Source of the DNA: Thermus caldilimi
Lineage (GTDB): Bacteria; Deinococcota; Deinococci; Deinococcales; Thermaceae
Length of the DNA stretch: 64,000 nt
Direction: 5' to 3'
Assembly (NCBI RefSeq): GCF_004684245.1
Contig: NZ_CP038452.1
Span: 248,001-312,000, forward strand
The translations under genes were made by a program, and so were the position numbers. Below the pieces are notes generated by a model that saw only the letters and a list, made by a program, of their open reading frames with translations, was not told where the DNA came from and ran no database searches. This document shows, piece by piece, positions 36,198-44,724 of the stretch (positions are counted from its first letter, which is position 1; every line of letters starts with the position of its first letter).

Positions 36198-38699
36198 ATG
36201 GAGGCAATGCTGCCCCTCTTTGAATCCAAAGGCCGCCTCCTCCTCGTGGACGGCCACCACCTGGCCTACCGTACCTTTTTTGCCCTGAAGAGCCTCACCA
36301 CCAGCCGCGGGGAGCCCGTGCAGGCGGTGTACGGCTTCGCCAAGAGCCTCCTCAAGGCCCTGAAGGAGGACGGGGACGGGGTGATCGTGGTCTTCGACGC
36401 CAAGGCCCCTTCCTTCCGCCACCAGGCCTACGAGGGGTACAAGGCGGGGCGGGCCCCCACGCCGGAGGATTTCCCCAGGCAGCTCGCCCTCATCAAGGAG
36501 CTCGTAGACCTTCTGGGCCTCACCCGCTTGGAGGTTCCCGGCTTCGAGGCGGATGACGTCCTGGCCACCCTGGCCAAGAAGGCGGAAAAGGAAGGCTACG
36601 AGGTGCGCATCCTCACCGCGGACCGGGACCTCTACCAGCTCCTTTCGGACCGGATCTCCATCCTGCACCCCGAGGGGTACCTGATCACCCCGGAGTGGCT
36701 TTGGCAGAAGTATGGTCTCCGTCCCGAGCAGTGGGTGGACTACCGGGCCCTGGCTGGGGATCCTTCCGACAACATCCCTGGGGTGAAGGGCATCGGGGAG
36801 AAGACGGCGGCCAAGCTGATCCGGGAGTGGGGGAGCCTGGAAAACCTTCTCAAGCACCTGGACCAGGTGAAGCCCGCTTCCGTGCGGGAGAAGATCCTCA
36901 GCCACATGGAGGACCTCGAGCTGTCCTTGGAGCTTTCCCGGGTGCGCACGGACTTGCCCCTTCAGGTGGACTTCACTCGGCGCCAGGAGCCGGACCGGGA
37001 GGGGCTTAGGGCTTTTTTGGAGAGGCTGGAGTTCGGAAGCCTCCTGCATGAGTTCGGCCTTCTGGAAAGCCCCACGGCAGCGGAAGAAGCCCCCTGGCCG
37101 CCCCCCAAAGGGGCGTTCGTGGGCTTTGTCCTCTCCCGGCCCGAGCCCATGTGGGCGGAGCTTAGGGCCCTGGCGGCGGCCCTAAAGGGGCGGGTTCACC
37201 GGGCGGAGGAGCCCTTGGCTGCCCTTAGGGAGCTGGAGGAGGTCCGGGGTCTTTTGGCCAAGGACCTGGTGGTCTTGGCCCTGAGGGAGGGGGTTCCCCT
37301 GGTGCCTGGGGACGATCCCATGCTCCTCGCCTACCTCCTGGATCCTTCCAACACCAGCCCCGAGGGGGTAGCCAGGCGCTACGGGGGGGAGTGGACCGCG
37401 GAGGCGGGGGAAAGGGCCCTGCTTTCTGAAAGGCTCTACGCCGCCCTCTTGGAGCGGCTTAAGGGGGAGGAGCGGCTTCTTTGGCTTTATGAGGAGGTGG
37501 AAAAACCCCTCTCGCGGGTTCTGGCCCAGATGGAGGCCACGGGGGTCCGGCTGGACGTGGCCTACCTGAAGGCCCTCTCCCTCGAGGTGGAGGCGGAGAT
37601 GAAGCGCCTCGAGGAGGAGGTCTTCCGCCTGGCCGGGCACCCTTTCAACCTGAACTCCCGCGACCAGCTGGAGCGGGTGCTCTTTGACGAGCTGGGGCTT
37701 CCCGCCATCGGCAAGACGGAGAAGACGGGCAAGCGCTCCACCAGCGCTGCGGTGTTGGAGGCCCTAAGGCATGTCCACCCCATCGTGGACCGCATCCTGC
37801 AGTACCGGGAGCTTTCCAAGCTCAAGGGCACCTACATCGACCCTCTGCCCGCCCTGGTCCATCCCAAGACGGGCCGGCTTCACACCCGCTTCAACCAGAC
37901 GGCCACGGCCACGGGGAGGCTTAGTAGCTCCGACCCCAACCTGCAAAACATCCCCGTGCGCACCCCCTTGGGCCAGCGGATCCGCCGGGCCTTCGTGGCC
38001 GAGGAGGGCTGGGTCCTGGTGGCCTTGGACTATAGCCAAATCGAGCTCCGGGTCCTGGCCCACCTCTCCGGGGACGAGAACCTCATCCGGGTCTTCCGGG
38101 AAGGGCAGGACATCCACACCCAGACCGCAAGCTGGATGTTTTCCGTGCCCCCGGAGGCCGTGGACCCCCTCATGCGCCGGGCGGCCAAGACCATCAACTT
38201 CGGGGTCCTCTACGGCATGTCCGCCCACCGGCTTTCCGCAGAGCTTGCCATCCCCTACGAGGAGGCGGTGGCCTTCATCGAGCGCTACTTCCAGAGCTAC
38301 CCCAAGGTGCGGGCCTGGATTGAGAGAACCCTAAAGGAGGGGCGGGAGCGGGGCTATGTGGAAACCCTCTTTGGCCGCAGGCGCTACGTGCCGGATCTGG
38401 CTTCCCGGGTGAAGAGCGTGCGGGAGGCGGCGGAGCGCATGGCCTTCAACATGCCGGTGCAGGGCACCGCCGCGGATTTGATGAAGCTGGCCATGGTGAA
38501 GCTCTTTCCCAGGCTTGGGGAGCTAGGAGCCAGGATGCTTTTGCAGGTACACGACGAGCTGGTCCTCGAGGCCCCGAAAGAGCGGGCAGAGGCCGTGGCC
38601 GCCCTGGCCAAGGAGGTGATGGAAGGGGTCTGGCCCCTGGCCGTGCCCCTGGAGGTGGAGGTGGGCCTGGGGGACGACTGGCTTTCCGCCAAGGGGTAA
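36198..38699 (+). CDS. polA: DNA polymerase I (Taq-type)
   Basis: The 833-residue enzyme is one residue longer than Taq polymerase and nearly collinear with it. Residues about 1-290 form the 5'-3' nuclease (VDGHHLAYRTFFALKSLTTS, GFEADDVLATLAKKA, GEKTAAKLIREWG). The middle domain lacks the acidic residues of a 3'-5' exonuclease, as in Taq, so proofreading is not expected. In the polymerase domain, motif A is DYSQIELR with Asp611, the O-helix is RRAAKTINFGVLYGMSAHRL, and motif C is VHDELVLEAP. It is used in repair and Okazaki fragment maturation. Confidence 0.98.
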   Translation: MEAMLPLFESKGRLLLVDGHHLAYRTFFALKSLTTSRGEPVQAVYGFAKSLLKALKEDGDGVIVVFDAKAPSFRHQAYEGYKAGRAPTPEDFPRQLALIKELVDLLGLTRLEVPGFEADDVLATLAKKAEKEGYEVRILTADRDLYQLLSDRISILHPEGYLITPEWLWQKYGLRPEQWVDYRALAGDPSDNIPGVKGIGEKTAAKLIREWGSLENLLKHLDQVKPASVREKILSHMEDLELSLELSRVRTDLPLQVDFTRRQEPDREGLRAFLERLEFGSLLHEFGLLESPTAAEEAPWPPPKGAFVGFVLSRPEPMWAELRALAAALKGRVHRAEEPLAALRELEEVRGLLAKDLVVLALREGVPLVPGDDPMLLAYLLDPSNTSPEGVARRYGGEWTAEAGERALLSERLYAALLERLKGEERLLWLYEEVEKPLSRVLAQMEATGVRLDVAYLKALSLEVEAEMKRLEEEVFRLAGHPFNLNSRDQLERVLFDELGLPAIGKTEKTGKRSTSAAVLEALRHVHPIVDRILQYRELSKLKGTYIDPLPALVHPKTGRLHTRFNQTATATGRLSSSDPNLQNIPVRTPLGQRIRRAFVAEEGWVLVALDYSQIELRVLAHLSGDENLIRVFREGQDIHTQTASWMFSVPPEAVDPLMRRAAKTINFGVLYGMSAHRLSAELAIPYEEAVAFIERYFQSYPKVRAWIERTLKEGRERGYVETLFGRRRYVPDLASRVKSVREAAERMAFNMPVQGTAADLMKLAMVKLFPRLGELGARMLLQVHDELVLEAPKERAEAVAALAKEVMEGVWPLAVPLEVEVGLGDDWLSAKG

Positions 38700-38702
38700 G
38701 CA

Positions 38703-38730
38703 CCCCGCCCTGACTCAAGCTGCGGCGGGG
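38703..38730 (+). terminator. Probable polA terminator hairpin
   Basis: CCCCGCC (38703-38709) pairs with GGCGGGG (38724-38730) around a 14-base loop right after the polA stop, followed by TTGATGTG. A second hairpin (GGCCCC/GGGGCC, about 38760-38776) follows. U-tracts are weak. Confidence 0.45.
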
Positions 38731-38851
38731 TTGATGTGTGCCTGGCCCCGGACCCAAGCGGGCCCCTCACGGGGCCGGAAGGGGACTCCATGCCTAGGGG
38801 AACGTGACCTCCTTCCAGAGGCAAAGGGGGAGTAATGCTTAGCCTAGGGGC

Positions 38852-40366
38852 ATGGAATCCTTAGGGCCCGTCCTCCGCGCCCTGGAGGCGGGGCGGGAGG
38901 GGGAGGCGGAAGCGCTCCTCGGCGCCCTGCTCCCGGCGGGGCCGGAGGAGGCGGCGGAGGCCCTGGCCCTGAGGGGCTTCCTCCGGGGGAGGAGGGGGGA
39001 CCTCCCGGGCTACCGCAGGCTCGCCCTGGAGGCCGCGAGGCAAGCCCCAACCCCCTTCACCCTCTACCATCTGGGCCTGGCCCTGCCCCCACGGGAAGGG
39101 GTGGTGGCCCTGGAGGAGGCCCTCCACTGCCTCAGGGGAGACCCGGAGGGGGAGGCCCGCCTCCACCTGGCCCTGGCCCGGGCCCGGGAGCTTCTGGGCC
39201 AGGAGGCGGCCCTGGCCCACGCGGCCTTGGCCCAGGCCAAGTGGCCCACCCCCTGGACCTATCTCCACCGCCTGAGGCTGGAGCTCCTCTTCGGGAAGAT
39301 GCCCCTAGGGGAGGTCCTGGCCGGGGCGGAGAGTTACACCTTCCACCCCTACCCTGGGGTGCGCCTCCTGGCGGGCTTCACCCTCCTCCTGGCCCACCTC
39401 CTCCGGGGGAGGCGGGAGCAGGCGGCCGCGGCGATGCGGGGCCTGCTGCCCAGCCTGGGCCCCGGGGCCTACGGGAGCTTCCTGGGGGAGGGGGTCCTGG
39501 CCCTCCTGGGGGAGCCCGAGCTGGCCCTTCTTTTGGAGGGGGCCAAGGCCGCCCTGCCCGAGGGGAGGCAGGGTTACCTGGCCCTGGGCCGGGGGCTCGC
39601 CCTCTGGGAAGCCTACCCTGAGGAGGCTTACCCTCACTTGACAGAGGCGCTGCTTTGCCTGGGGGAAGGCCCCGGGGTGGACCGCCCCCGGGCCCTCCTG
39701 GCGGCCAGCCGCCTGGCCTGGTCCCGGAGCACACCCCTTCCCCCTGGGTTCCAAGGCTTGGCCTTGGCCCTCCGCCCCGAGGCTCAACGCCTCTACCTGG
39801 GTCCCTTGGCCCCAGAGGCGGGGGGCTTCCGGGCCCTGGGGGAAGCCCGGCTTTTCGGGAAGCCCCTGCCCCTCAGGCAGGCCGAGCTTCTGGTCCTCCT
39901 CCTGTTTAGGCCCGAGGGCTGGAGGGGAGAAGCCCTGGCCCTGGCCCTCTACGGGGAAGCGAATACCCCCGCCCTGCGCATGGAGCTCCATCGCCTGCGG
40001 GCGCGGGGGCTTGCTGTGGCGAGCCGCCCCTACCGCCTCCTCTCCCCCTTACGGGCGGACTTCCTGGAGGTGAGGGAAGCCCTGGAACAGGTGGACCTCC
40101 CCCGAGCCCTCCAACTCTACCGGGGCCCCCTCCTCCCCAGGAGCCAGGTCCCGGCCATAGAGGAGATGCGCGGCCACCTGGAAGAAGCTTTGCGCCATAA
40201 GGTCCTGGCCTCGGGGAACCCCCTCCTCCTGGAGGGCCTAGCAGAGCGGCTTGGGGACGACTTAGAGCTCTGGGAGGCCCTCCTGGAACGCCTCCCTCCC
40301 CTGGACCCCCGGCGCCCCGCGGTCCTGGCCCGGGTGGGGCGGCTCCGGCGGGAATGGGGCCTCTAG
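38852..40366 (+). CDS. SARP/BTAD-like transcriptional activator
   Basis: The 504-residue protein begins with TPR-like helical pairs (EGEAEALLGALLPAGPEEAA, FTLYHLGLALPPREG) over about 300 residues. The C-terminal third has a winged-helix module: LFGKPLPLRQAELLVLLLFR, GEALALALYGEANTPALRME, LHRLRARGLAVASRPYRLLS. A BTAD-like tail follows (DLPRALQLYRGPLLPRSQVP). This C-terminal layout resembles actinobacterial activators of dehydrogenase operons. ATG 38852 lies 6 bases after TAGCCT, so it is probably leaderless. The direct-repeat operator array at 40503 is the obvious candidate target; there is no ATPase domain, unlike the regulator at 7324. Confidence 0.75.
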   Translation: MESLGPVLRALEAGREGEAEALLGALLPAGPEEAAEALALRGFLRGRRGDLPGYRRLALEAARQAPTPFTLYHLGLALPPREGVVALEEALHCLRGDPEGEARLHLALARARELLGQEAALAHAALAQAKWPTPWTYLHRLRLELLFGKMPLGEVLAGAESYTFHPYPGVRLLAGFTLLLAHLLRGRREQAAAAMRGLLPSLGPGAYGSFLGEGVLALLGEPELALLLEGAKAALPEGRQGYLALGRGLALWEAYPEEAYPHLTEALLCLGEGPGVDRPRALLAASRLAWSRSTPLPPGFQGLALALRPEAQRLYLGPLAPEAGGFRALGEARLFGKPLPLRQAELLVLLLFRPEGWRGEALALALYGEANTPALRMELHRLRARGLAVASRPYRLLSPLRADFLEVREALEQVDLPRALQLYRGPLLPRSQVPAIEEMRGHLEEALRHKVLASGNPLLLEGLAERLGDDLELWEALLERLPPLDPRRPAVLARVGRLRREWGL

Positions 40367-40479
40367 CCCCGCGGGGGCCAGCACCCCAGGTCCAGGCAGG
40401 CCAGGTCCGGGGGGTGCCCCAGGGCGAGGGCCCAAAGGAGAAGAACCGCCAAAAGGAGGAGGTGCACCCACCGCTCCAT
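40363..40479 (-). CDS. Possible 38-residue membrane peptide
   Basis: On the minus strand from ATG 40479: MERWVHLLLLAVLLLWALAL followed by GHPPDLACLDLGCWPPRG. One helix plus a tail with two Cys. GGATGGGGG stands in front as a weak ribosome site. It is divergent from the operator array and overlaps the convergent regulator gene by 4 bases. It could be a real small membrane protein or chance; no homologue is known to me. Confidence 0.3.
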   Translation of the reverse strand: MERWVHLLLLAVLLLWALALGHPPDLACLDLGCWPPRG

Positions 40480-40502
40480 GCCCCCATCCTGCTCGGAAGG
40501 GC

Positions 40503-40594
40503 GTAACGTCCGGGAGGCTAAGGTAACGTCTGAGGGCAAAAGGTAACGTCTGACCAGGGAAGGTAACGAAATTTACCTCACCGGTTCGTTACCT
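40503..40594 (+). promoter_or_regulatory. Operator array: four direct repeats of 20-bp period plus an inverted copy
   Basis: GTAACGTC at 40503, 40523 and 40543 and GTAACGAA at 40563 are spaced exactly 20 bp. The last unit AGGTAACGAA (40561-40570) is mirrored by TTCGTTACCT (40585-40594), making a palindrome with a 14-bp centre. The following gene starts at 40614, five bases after TACCCT. Tandem repeats at whole-turn spacing are the hallmark of SARP-type activators and of other oligomerising regulators; the adjacent gene at 38852 encodes such a protein. Confidence 0.8.
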
Positions 40595-40613
40595 CCTCCC
40601 TGCTACCCTGGGG

Positions 40614-40877
40614 GTGACCCTGAAGGGGGTGGGGGAGATGCTCCAGGAGGTACAGGAGGTCAAGGTGGGCGGCCGGACCCGGCGGGTGCACGTGCGGCCC
40701 TTTGCCTGGAACCTGCACGCGCCCACCCACATGGAGTGGACCCCGGACGGCAGGCTCCTGATTTCGAAACACACAGGGGACACCATCCGGGACACAACGG
40801 ATAACTCTATTACACACGACTTGAGCCAAGTGCAATTTAACTCTAAAGGAAAAAAAAGAAAGGAGAAAAATCCATGA
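40614..40877 (+). pseudogene. 5' stub of a propeller-type gene, truncated by the foreign insert
   Basis: From GTG 40614 about 60 residues have Thermus composition: LKGVGEMLQEVQEVKVGGRT, then PFAWNLHAPTHMEWTPDGRL, LISKHTGDTIRD. The block HAPTHMEWTPDGRLLIS is typical of NHL/sorbosone-dehydrogenase-like propeller proteins. After about 40800 the composition changes abruptly and the frame adds some 25 unrelated residues before a TGA at 40875-40877. That stop overlaps the ATG of the next gene (ATGA), so ribosomes reading the stub could couple into the insert. The missing 3' part is not found at the right end of the insert. Confidence 0.6.
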
Positions 40878-41629
40878 GCGCACCGATCACGAAGAGCACT
40901 GCTGAAGTGAAACTACTAAGGGTTGGTGAGTCGGCAACGACGGGGCTCCCATGTTTCATCTATCACGACCCCTATCACGAGCGCTTTGTCAACCATGTTC
41001 GCTCACTGGTGGCCCAGAACCTGCCCGTTCTGGTCCGTCTGCATCCGGGGTGGAACTACCCTGCAGAGGAGGACATTCTCCGTAAGGAAGTCGACCGAAC
41101 TGGGCACGCGGTGCTGGTGGTGGGCTACGATGATGCTGCCGAGGAATTCATTCTTCTGGACCCGTGGGATCAAAGCCGCTGGGGGGGAAGCAGGGGCGGG
41201 GAGTGGCGCATTGGCTACCGTGAGTTCGGCCTCTTTACCGTGGACTGTACTAAGGACGCTGTGATTGTCGGTGACTTGCCGAAAGTGGAAATCCAGTTCG
41301 ACGGCGTGGATAAACTCCGATGCAACGTCACGTATTCCTGTCCCGAACCTCTCTTCCAGACCTTTATCGCAGAGGAGGCATTCCTGACGCTGACCGTGCC
41401 AAAGGGCATGCAGCTGAACGCAGACGGGAATCGGATATGCCTTGGCCAGCTGCAGCCAGGGGAAACGTGCTCCGTGGTTATTCCCGTGACCCTGGGATAT
41501 CCTGTAAACGGCGAGATTACGGCAGAGATCGAGTTCGTCATCCGCTCCCTTTGGTTGCGAGACTGGAAGGAACCAGTCCGGGTCGCCTCCCGTTATCGTA
41601 TCACTGTCATCGAACGGGCCCTGGTCTAA
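40874..41629 (+). CDS. C39-like peptidase, C-terminal half plus beta-sandwich domain
   Basis: Start ATG 40874 after AAGGAG (40860-40865), in AT-rich sequence. The 251-residue product holds the second half of a papain-like C39_2 domain: NHVRSLVAQNLPVLVRLHPG, then TGHAVLVVGYDDAAEEFILL with the active-site His (His78), and DPWDQSRWGG with the acidic partner (Asp96). The first half, with the nucleophile and its Gln, is absent. Residues about 140-250 look like an Ig/CARDB-type sandwich (LTLTVPKGMQLNADGNRICL, GQLQPGETCSVVIPVTLGYP). No signal peptide. Composition and codons are foreign to Thermus. It cannot be an active peptidase alone; it may be a truncated gene or pair with the half at 43017. Confidence 0.65.
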   Translation: MSAPITKSTAEVKLLRVGESATTGLPCFIYHDPYHERFVNHVRSLVAQNLPVLVRLHPGWNYPAEEDILRKEVDRTGHAVLVVGYDDAAEEFILLDPWDQSRWGGSRGGEWRIGYREFGLFTVDCTKDAVIVGDLPKVEIQFDGVDKLRCNVTYSCPEPLFQTFIAEEAFLTLTVPKGMQLNADGNRICLGQLQPGETCSVVIPVTLGYPVNGEITAEIEFVIRSLWLRDWKEPVRVASRYRITVIERALV

Positions 41630-41720
41630 GCAAGTGACCCATGGCCCTACTGTACGCCGCATTCCGTCATCTCAAAGGAAGCCACGCTTCTCCAAATACC
41701 GGCTCTCTGGGGAGCGTTTC

Positions 41721-42959
41721 ATGTATGAAGCCATCGCCACCTTGATGACCAGGCTGGGGCTTGCGCTTTTCGCCCGAAACCCCACCTTCTCCTACTTTTT
41801 CCTCAGCAGGACCTCATCCCGCATCGGCGAGAACGTGTTCTCCCTTGCCGTCCCGTGGCTGGTGTTTCAGCTGACGGGCAGCGCCCTGCAACTTGGGCTG
41901 GCCTTTGCCGTCCAGGTTGTCCCTTCGCTGCTGCTGGCTCCCTTTGCTGGTGTTTACGCGGACGCTGCTTCAAGGACAAAAGTGATACTCGTTGCGGAAA
42001 GTTTCCGGGCCCTGCTCGGTCTGGCTGTGGCTGGGCTGTCGCTCCTGGGCAACTTGCAGGCGTGGCACCTGTACCTTGCTGTGGTGGCCCATGCGGTAAC
42101 CGCCAGTTTTCTTACCGTCGCAGCCGGGGCTGTGGTCCCGACCATCGTTGACCAGGTGGACCTGACACGCGCCAACGCGCTGCTCAGGTTGAGCCGCAAC
42201 GCGTGCGACCTGTTTGGCAAGGTTATGACGGGCGTACTCTTAGCCTGGGTAGGCCCGGTGTACACGTTCATGGCGAATGCGGCCTTGTCTGTGGCGTCGG
42301 CGGCTCTGTTGCCGATCCGTCGCATGGACGGGGAATCCCTAGTGGTGCGGGGCCGGCGGCCAAGGGTACTGCAGGATTTCGTGAGTGGGGTGGGTATCCT
42401 GCGCCGCCACGGCGCGGCTTTGCTCGCCATGGCCGATCTGGTGGTGGTCAACGTCGGTATTCCGGTTCTGGTAATAGCCCTGCCCGTTGTTTCTGAACAG
42501 GTTCTGCGCCACGGCGCCGCTGGCTATGGGTTCCTCACCGGGGCGATGGCGCTCGGGGCCATCGCTGCGACCCTGATGGCCACTCCACTGGCGGGGCGGA
42601 TGGACGAGCACCGGTTGTCCGGGCTTGCCACGGTCCTGTTCGGCTTCCTGGTTGGGTCCCTGGGCTTCCTCGGGGGACTGGAGGGGTGGTTGCTGGCGGT
42701 GGCGCTCGCCGGTCTGACGGCCGAATTGGTTTCGGTCTACACGGCCAGCATCCTGCAGCGGACCCTGCCTTCGGAGGTCCTGGGCCGGGCCTTTGCTGTT
42801 CAGTATGCGGCCCTACGGGTCATCCCTGTGGTCGTGTTCCTAAGTGCCGGTGCGGTTCTCCAAAGGTTCGGCGTCCAAACGCTCTTGATCTTGGGTGGTT
42901 CGGCAACCGCCCTCATCGCGGCGCTCTTGCTCTACATCAGGGTGCGCGGTGCGCAATAG
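41721..42959 (+). CDS. MFS transporter (probable drug/peptide exporter)
   Basis: ATG 41721 has GGGGAG six bases upstream; the earlier GTG 41634 has no good site. The 412 residues carry about 12 membrane helices in two six-helix halves. The start FFLSRTSSRIGENVFSLAVP, WLVFQLTGSALQLGLAFAVQ and the loop FAGVYADAASRTKVILVAES (MFS motif A, degenerate) fit the MFS_3/enterobactin-exporter-like group. The second half has TASILQRTLPSEVLGRAFAV. Such proteins often export peptides or antibiotics from biosynthetic clusters. Composition is foreign. It lies between the two C39-like halves. Confidence 0.85.
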   Translation: MYEAIATLMTRLGLALFARNPTFSYFFLSRTSSRIGENVFSLAVPWLVFQLTGSALQLGLAFAVQVVPSLLLAPFAGVYADAASRTKVILVAESFRALLGLAVAGLSLLGNLQAWHLYLAVVAHAVTASFLTVAAGAVVPTIVDQVDLTRANALLRLSRNACDLFGKVMTGVLLAWVGPVYTFMANAALSVASAALLPIRRMDGESLVVRGRRPRVLQDFVSGVGILRRHGAALLAMADLVVVNVGIPVLVIALPVVSEQVLRHGAAGYGFLTGAMALGAIAATLMATPLAGRMDEHRLSGLATVLFGFLVGSLGFLGGLEGWLLAVALAGLTAELVSVYTASILQRTLPSEVLGRAFAVQYAALRVIPVVVFLSAGAVLQRFGVQTLLILGGSATALIAALLLYIRVRGAQ

Positions 42960-43016
42960 GGGAGCGGGGAGGTGGGGTTCCAACAAAGCCATCCGGGCTA
43001 AGGAGGTGATGGAAAG

Positions 43017-44600
43017 ATGAAGCTGCGGTGGATCCAGTACATCCAAGGAGTCCCACGGTATCCTGTTCTGGTCGGCGACACTGTCATGATCGTGGCATAC
43101 AACCGGACAGTACACCAGTACGAGGCGATGGCCTACTGCTCCCACAACGGGGAGCTCAGATGGAAGGTGACCCTCCCTGCCGGCGGTTACGGACGCCCAG
43201 TAACGGACGGCTCGAGACTTTACTTGCTCTGGGGCCAGTCCGGGTTGGCTGCCCTAAACGTCGAGAACGGTGACCTACAGTGGGCGTGGAAAACACCCTG
43301 GCGGATCAGGAGCGGCCCGGCTCTTTTTAAGGATATGGTCTACCTGTGTGCTGGAAACTGTCTCATCGCTGCCACCAAACAGGAAGGGCGGGAGACACGA
43401 AGGTTCCAGGTGGGGCAAACATTTCTGTTCGGCAACCCCTGCGTCTCCCTTTTTGACTCCCGCCCTTTGTTGTTTGTGTTGGGTACGGAACCGTCAAACA
43501 ATTACCTGTACTGCGTTTCCCTAGACGACACGGGAGTACCCGTCAGCCTTGAGTGGAAACGGCCGATAGGTAAGACCGGGGTCGTGACGTCGGAAACGGC
43601 CGGACCTGCTGTGAGCGCTGGCCGTGTCGTGGTCGGATCGCTCGACGGCACAGTTACCTGCTTCGCGTGCGCCACGGGACAGGTGCTGTGGACAGATCAC
43701 GTGGGGGAAGTCACGATTCGTAGCGCTGCCTTTACAGATGGGGAACGTGTTTACATCACCACGCTCGGGGGCTCCATCCTCGCTTACGACCTGCACACGG
43801 GGGTCCGGCTGTGGGGGCGACAAGTGTACGCAGAGGGGATTTGGGCCCCTCCGGCCCTGGCGGCCAGACATCTGATCGTCCTGGGCGGCGGTGTCCTGGA
43901 AGCCCTTGACCCGGCCAACGGGTCATCCGTGGCACAAGTTGCGGTGGGCCATGGCCCCTACTCCGCCCCCGTTCCCGCCGGAACTCAGGTATTTGTGGGT
44001 GGTGGGGATCCCCCGTTCACAGGCTATCTCTTCGCAGTGGACCTAGCGGTGACCGATTCCACCATCGTGGCGGACCCAGACCTTGCCGGTCTTGAAATCC
44101 AGCCTAGTGATTGGGAAATTCAGATTTCCTTCCAGGTTCCACCTTTGGTTACGGACCTCTGGCTCGATGGGCGGTCCCTGGGAGCGGACGCGGTGATTCG
44201 TCCCTCACGTCAGGCAGACCGGGCTTATTTTCGCTTCGCGCTTGCGCCCGGCAAGCGCATCGGAAAATATGCCCTCCCTGTTGCACTGCGGCACCAAGAT
44301 GGGCTCATCTGGCACACGATTTTTGTCGATCTCGGAATGAACCGTGGACCTGCAGTGGGGTTACCCCAGCAGGCACAGGTCTCGCATCTCACCTTGGAGC
44401 ACCAGGCCGAGCCAGCTGCCAGCGGTGCTGCAGCGTTAACTATGTTGCTTGGGCATTTTGGGCTGAAGGTATCCCAGCAGCACGTTAAGGAGATGGCGGA
44501 CCGTCTGGTGGAAATGTGGCAGGTGGATCCACACCACAAGTGGGCGGGTGTGGCAATCCGGATTGCCCATGCAGGCACCCGCGATGTGCAAGCGAGGTAG
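43017..44600 (+). CDS. PQQ-type propeller protein with N-terminal half of a C39-like domain at its end
   Basis: ATG 43017 after AAGGAGGTGATG. The 527-residue product has seven or so PQQ_2-type blades from residue about 1 to 345 (YLLWGQSGLAALNVENGDLQ, WLD-type repeats such as TCFACATGQVLWTDHVGEVT, ILAYDLHTGVRLWGRQVYAE). A beta-sandwich follows (about 360-440), then the first half of a C39_2 domain: LTLEHQAEPAASGAAALTML with Gln463 and, where the catalytic Cys belongs, Ser469, then LGHFGLKVSQQHVKEMADRL. It stops at 44598-44600 in mid-domain, just where the fragment at 40874 would continue. No signal peptide. The composition is foreign. It may be a binding scaffold for a peptide or an inactive relic. 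Confidence 0.7.
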   Translation: MKLRWIQYIQGVPRYPVLVGDTVMIVAYNRTVHQYEAMAYCSHNGELRWKVTLPAGGYGRPVTDGSRLYLLWGQSGLAALNVENGDLQWAWKTPWRIRSGPALFKDMVYLCAGNCLIAATKQEGRETRRFQVGQTFLFGNPCVSLFDSRPLLFVLGTEPSNNYLYCVSLDDTGVPVSLEWKRPIGKTGVVTSETAGPAVSAGRVVVGSLDGTVTCFACATGQVLWTDHVGEVTIRSAAFTDGERVYITTLGGSILAYDLHTGVRLWGRQVYAEGIWAPPALAARHLIVLGGGVLEALDPANGSSVAQVAVGHGPYSAPVPAGTQVFVGGGDPPFTGYLFAVDLAVTDSTIVADPDLAGLEIQPSDWEIQISFQVPPLVTDLWLDGRSLGADAVIRPSRQADRAYFRFALAPGKRIGKYALPVALRHQDGLIWHTIFVDLGMNRGPAVGLPQQAQVSHLTLEHQAEPAASGAAALTMLLGHFGLKVSQQHVKEMADRLVEMWQVDPHHKWAGVAIRIAHAGTRDVQAR

Positions 44601-44688
44601 AACTCGCCGGAATTCAGTCCAGGTCTTCCATAAGTCCACACCGGTAGACCCTGCCCGAGGCTCAGGAGCTTAGGAGCCGTTCCCATGC

Positions 44689-44717
44689 TTCCAGAATACC
44701 AGGCAGGGGCGTATAGT
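44689..44717 (+). promoter_or_regulatory. Leaderless promoter of glmM
   Basis: -35 TTCCAG (44689-44694), 17-bp spacer, -10 TATAGT (44712-44717), 7 bases to ATG 44725. Thermus-type composition resumes here, so the right edge of the foreign insert lies between 44600 and about 44689. Confidence 0.7.
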
Positions 44718-44724
44718 CTTCCCC

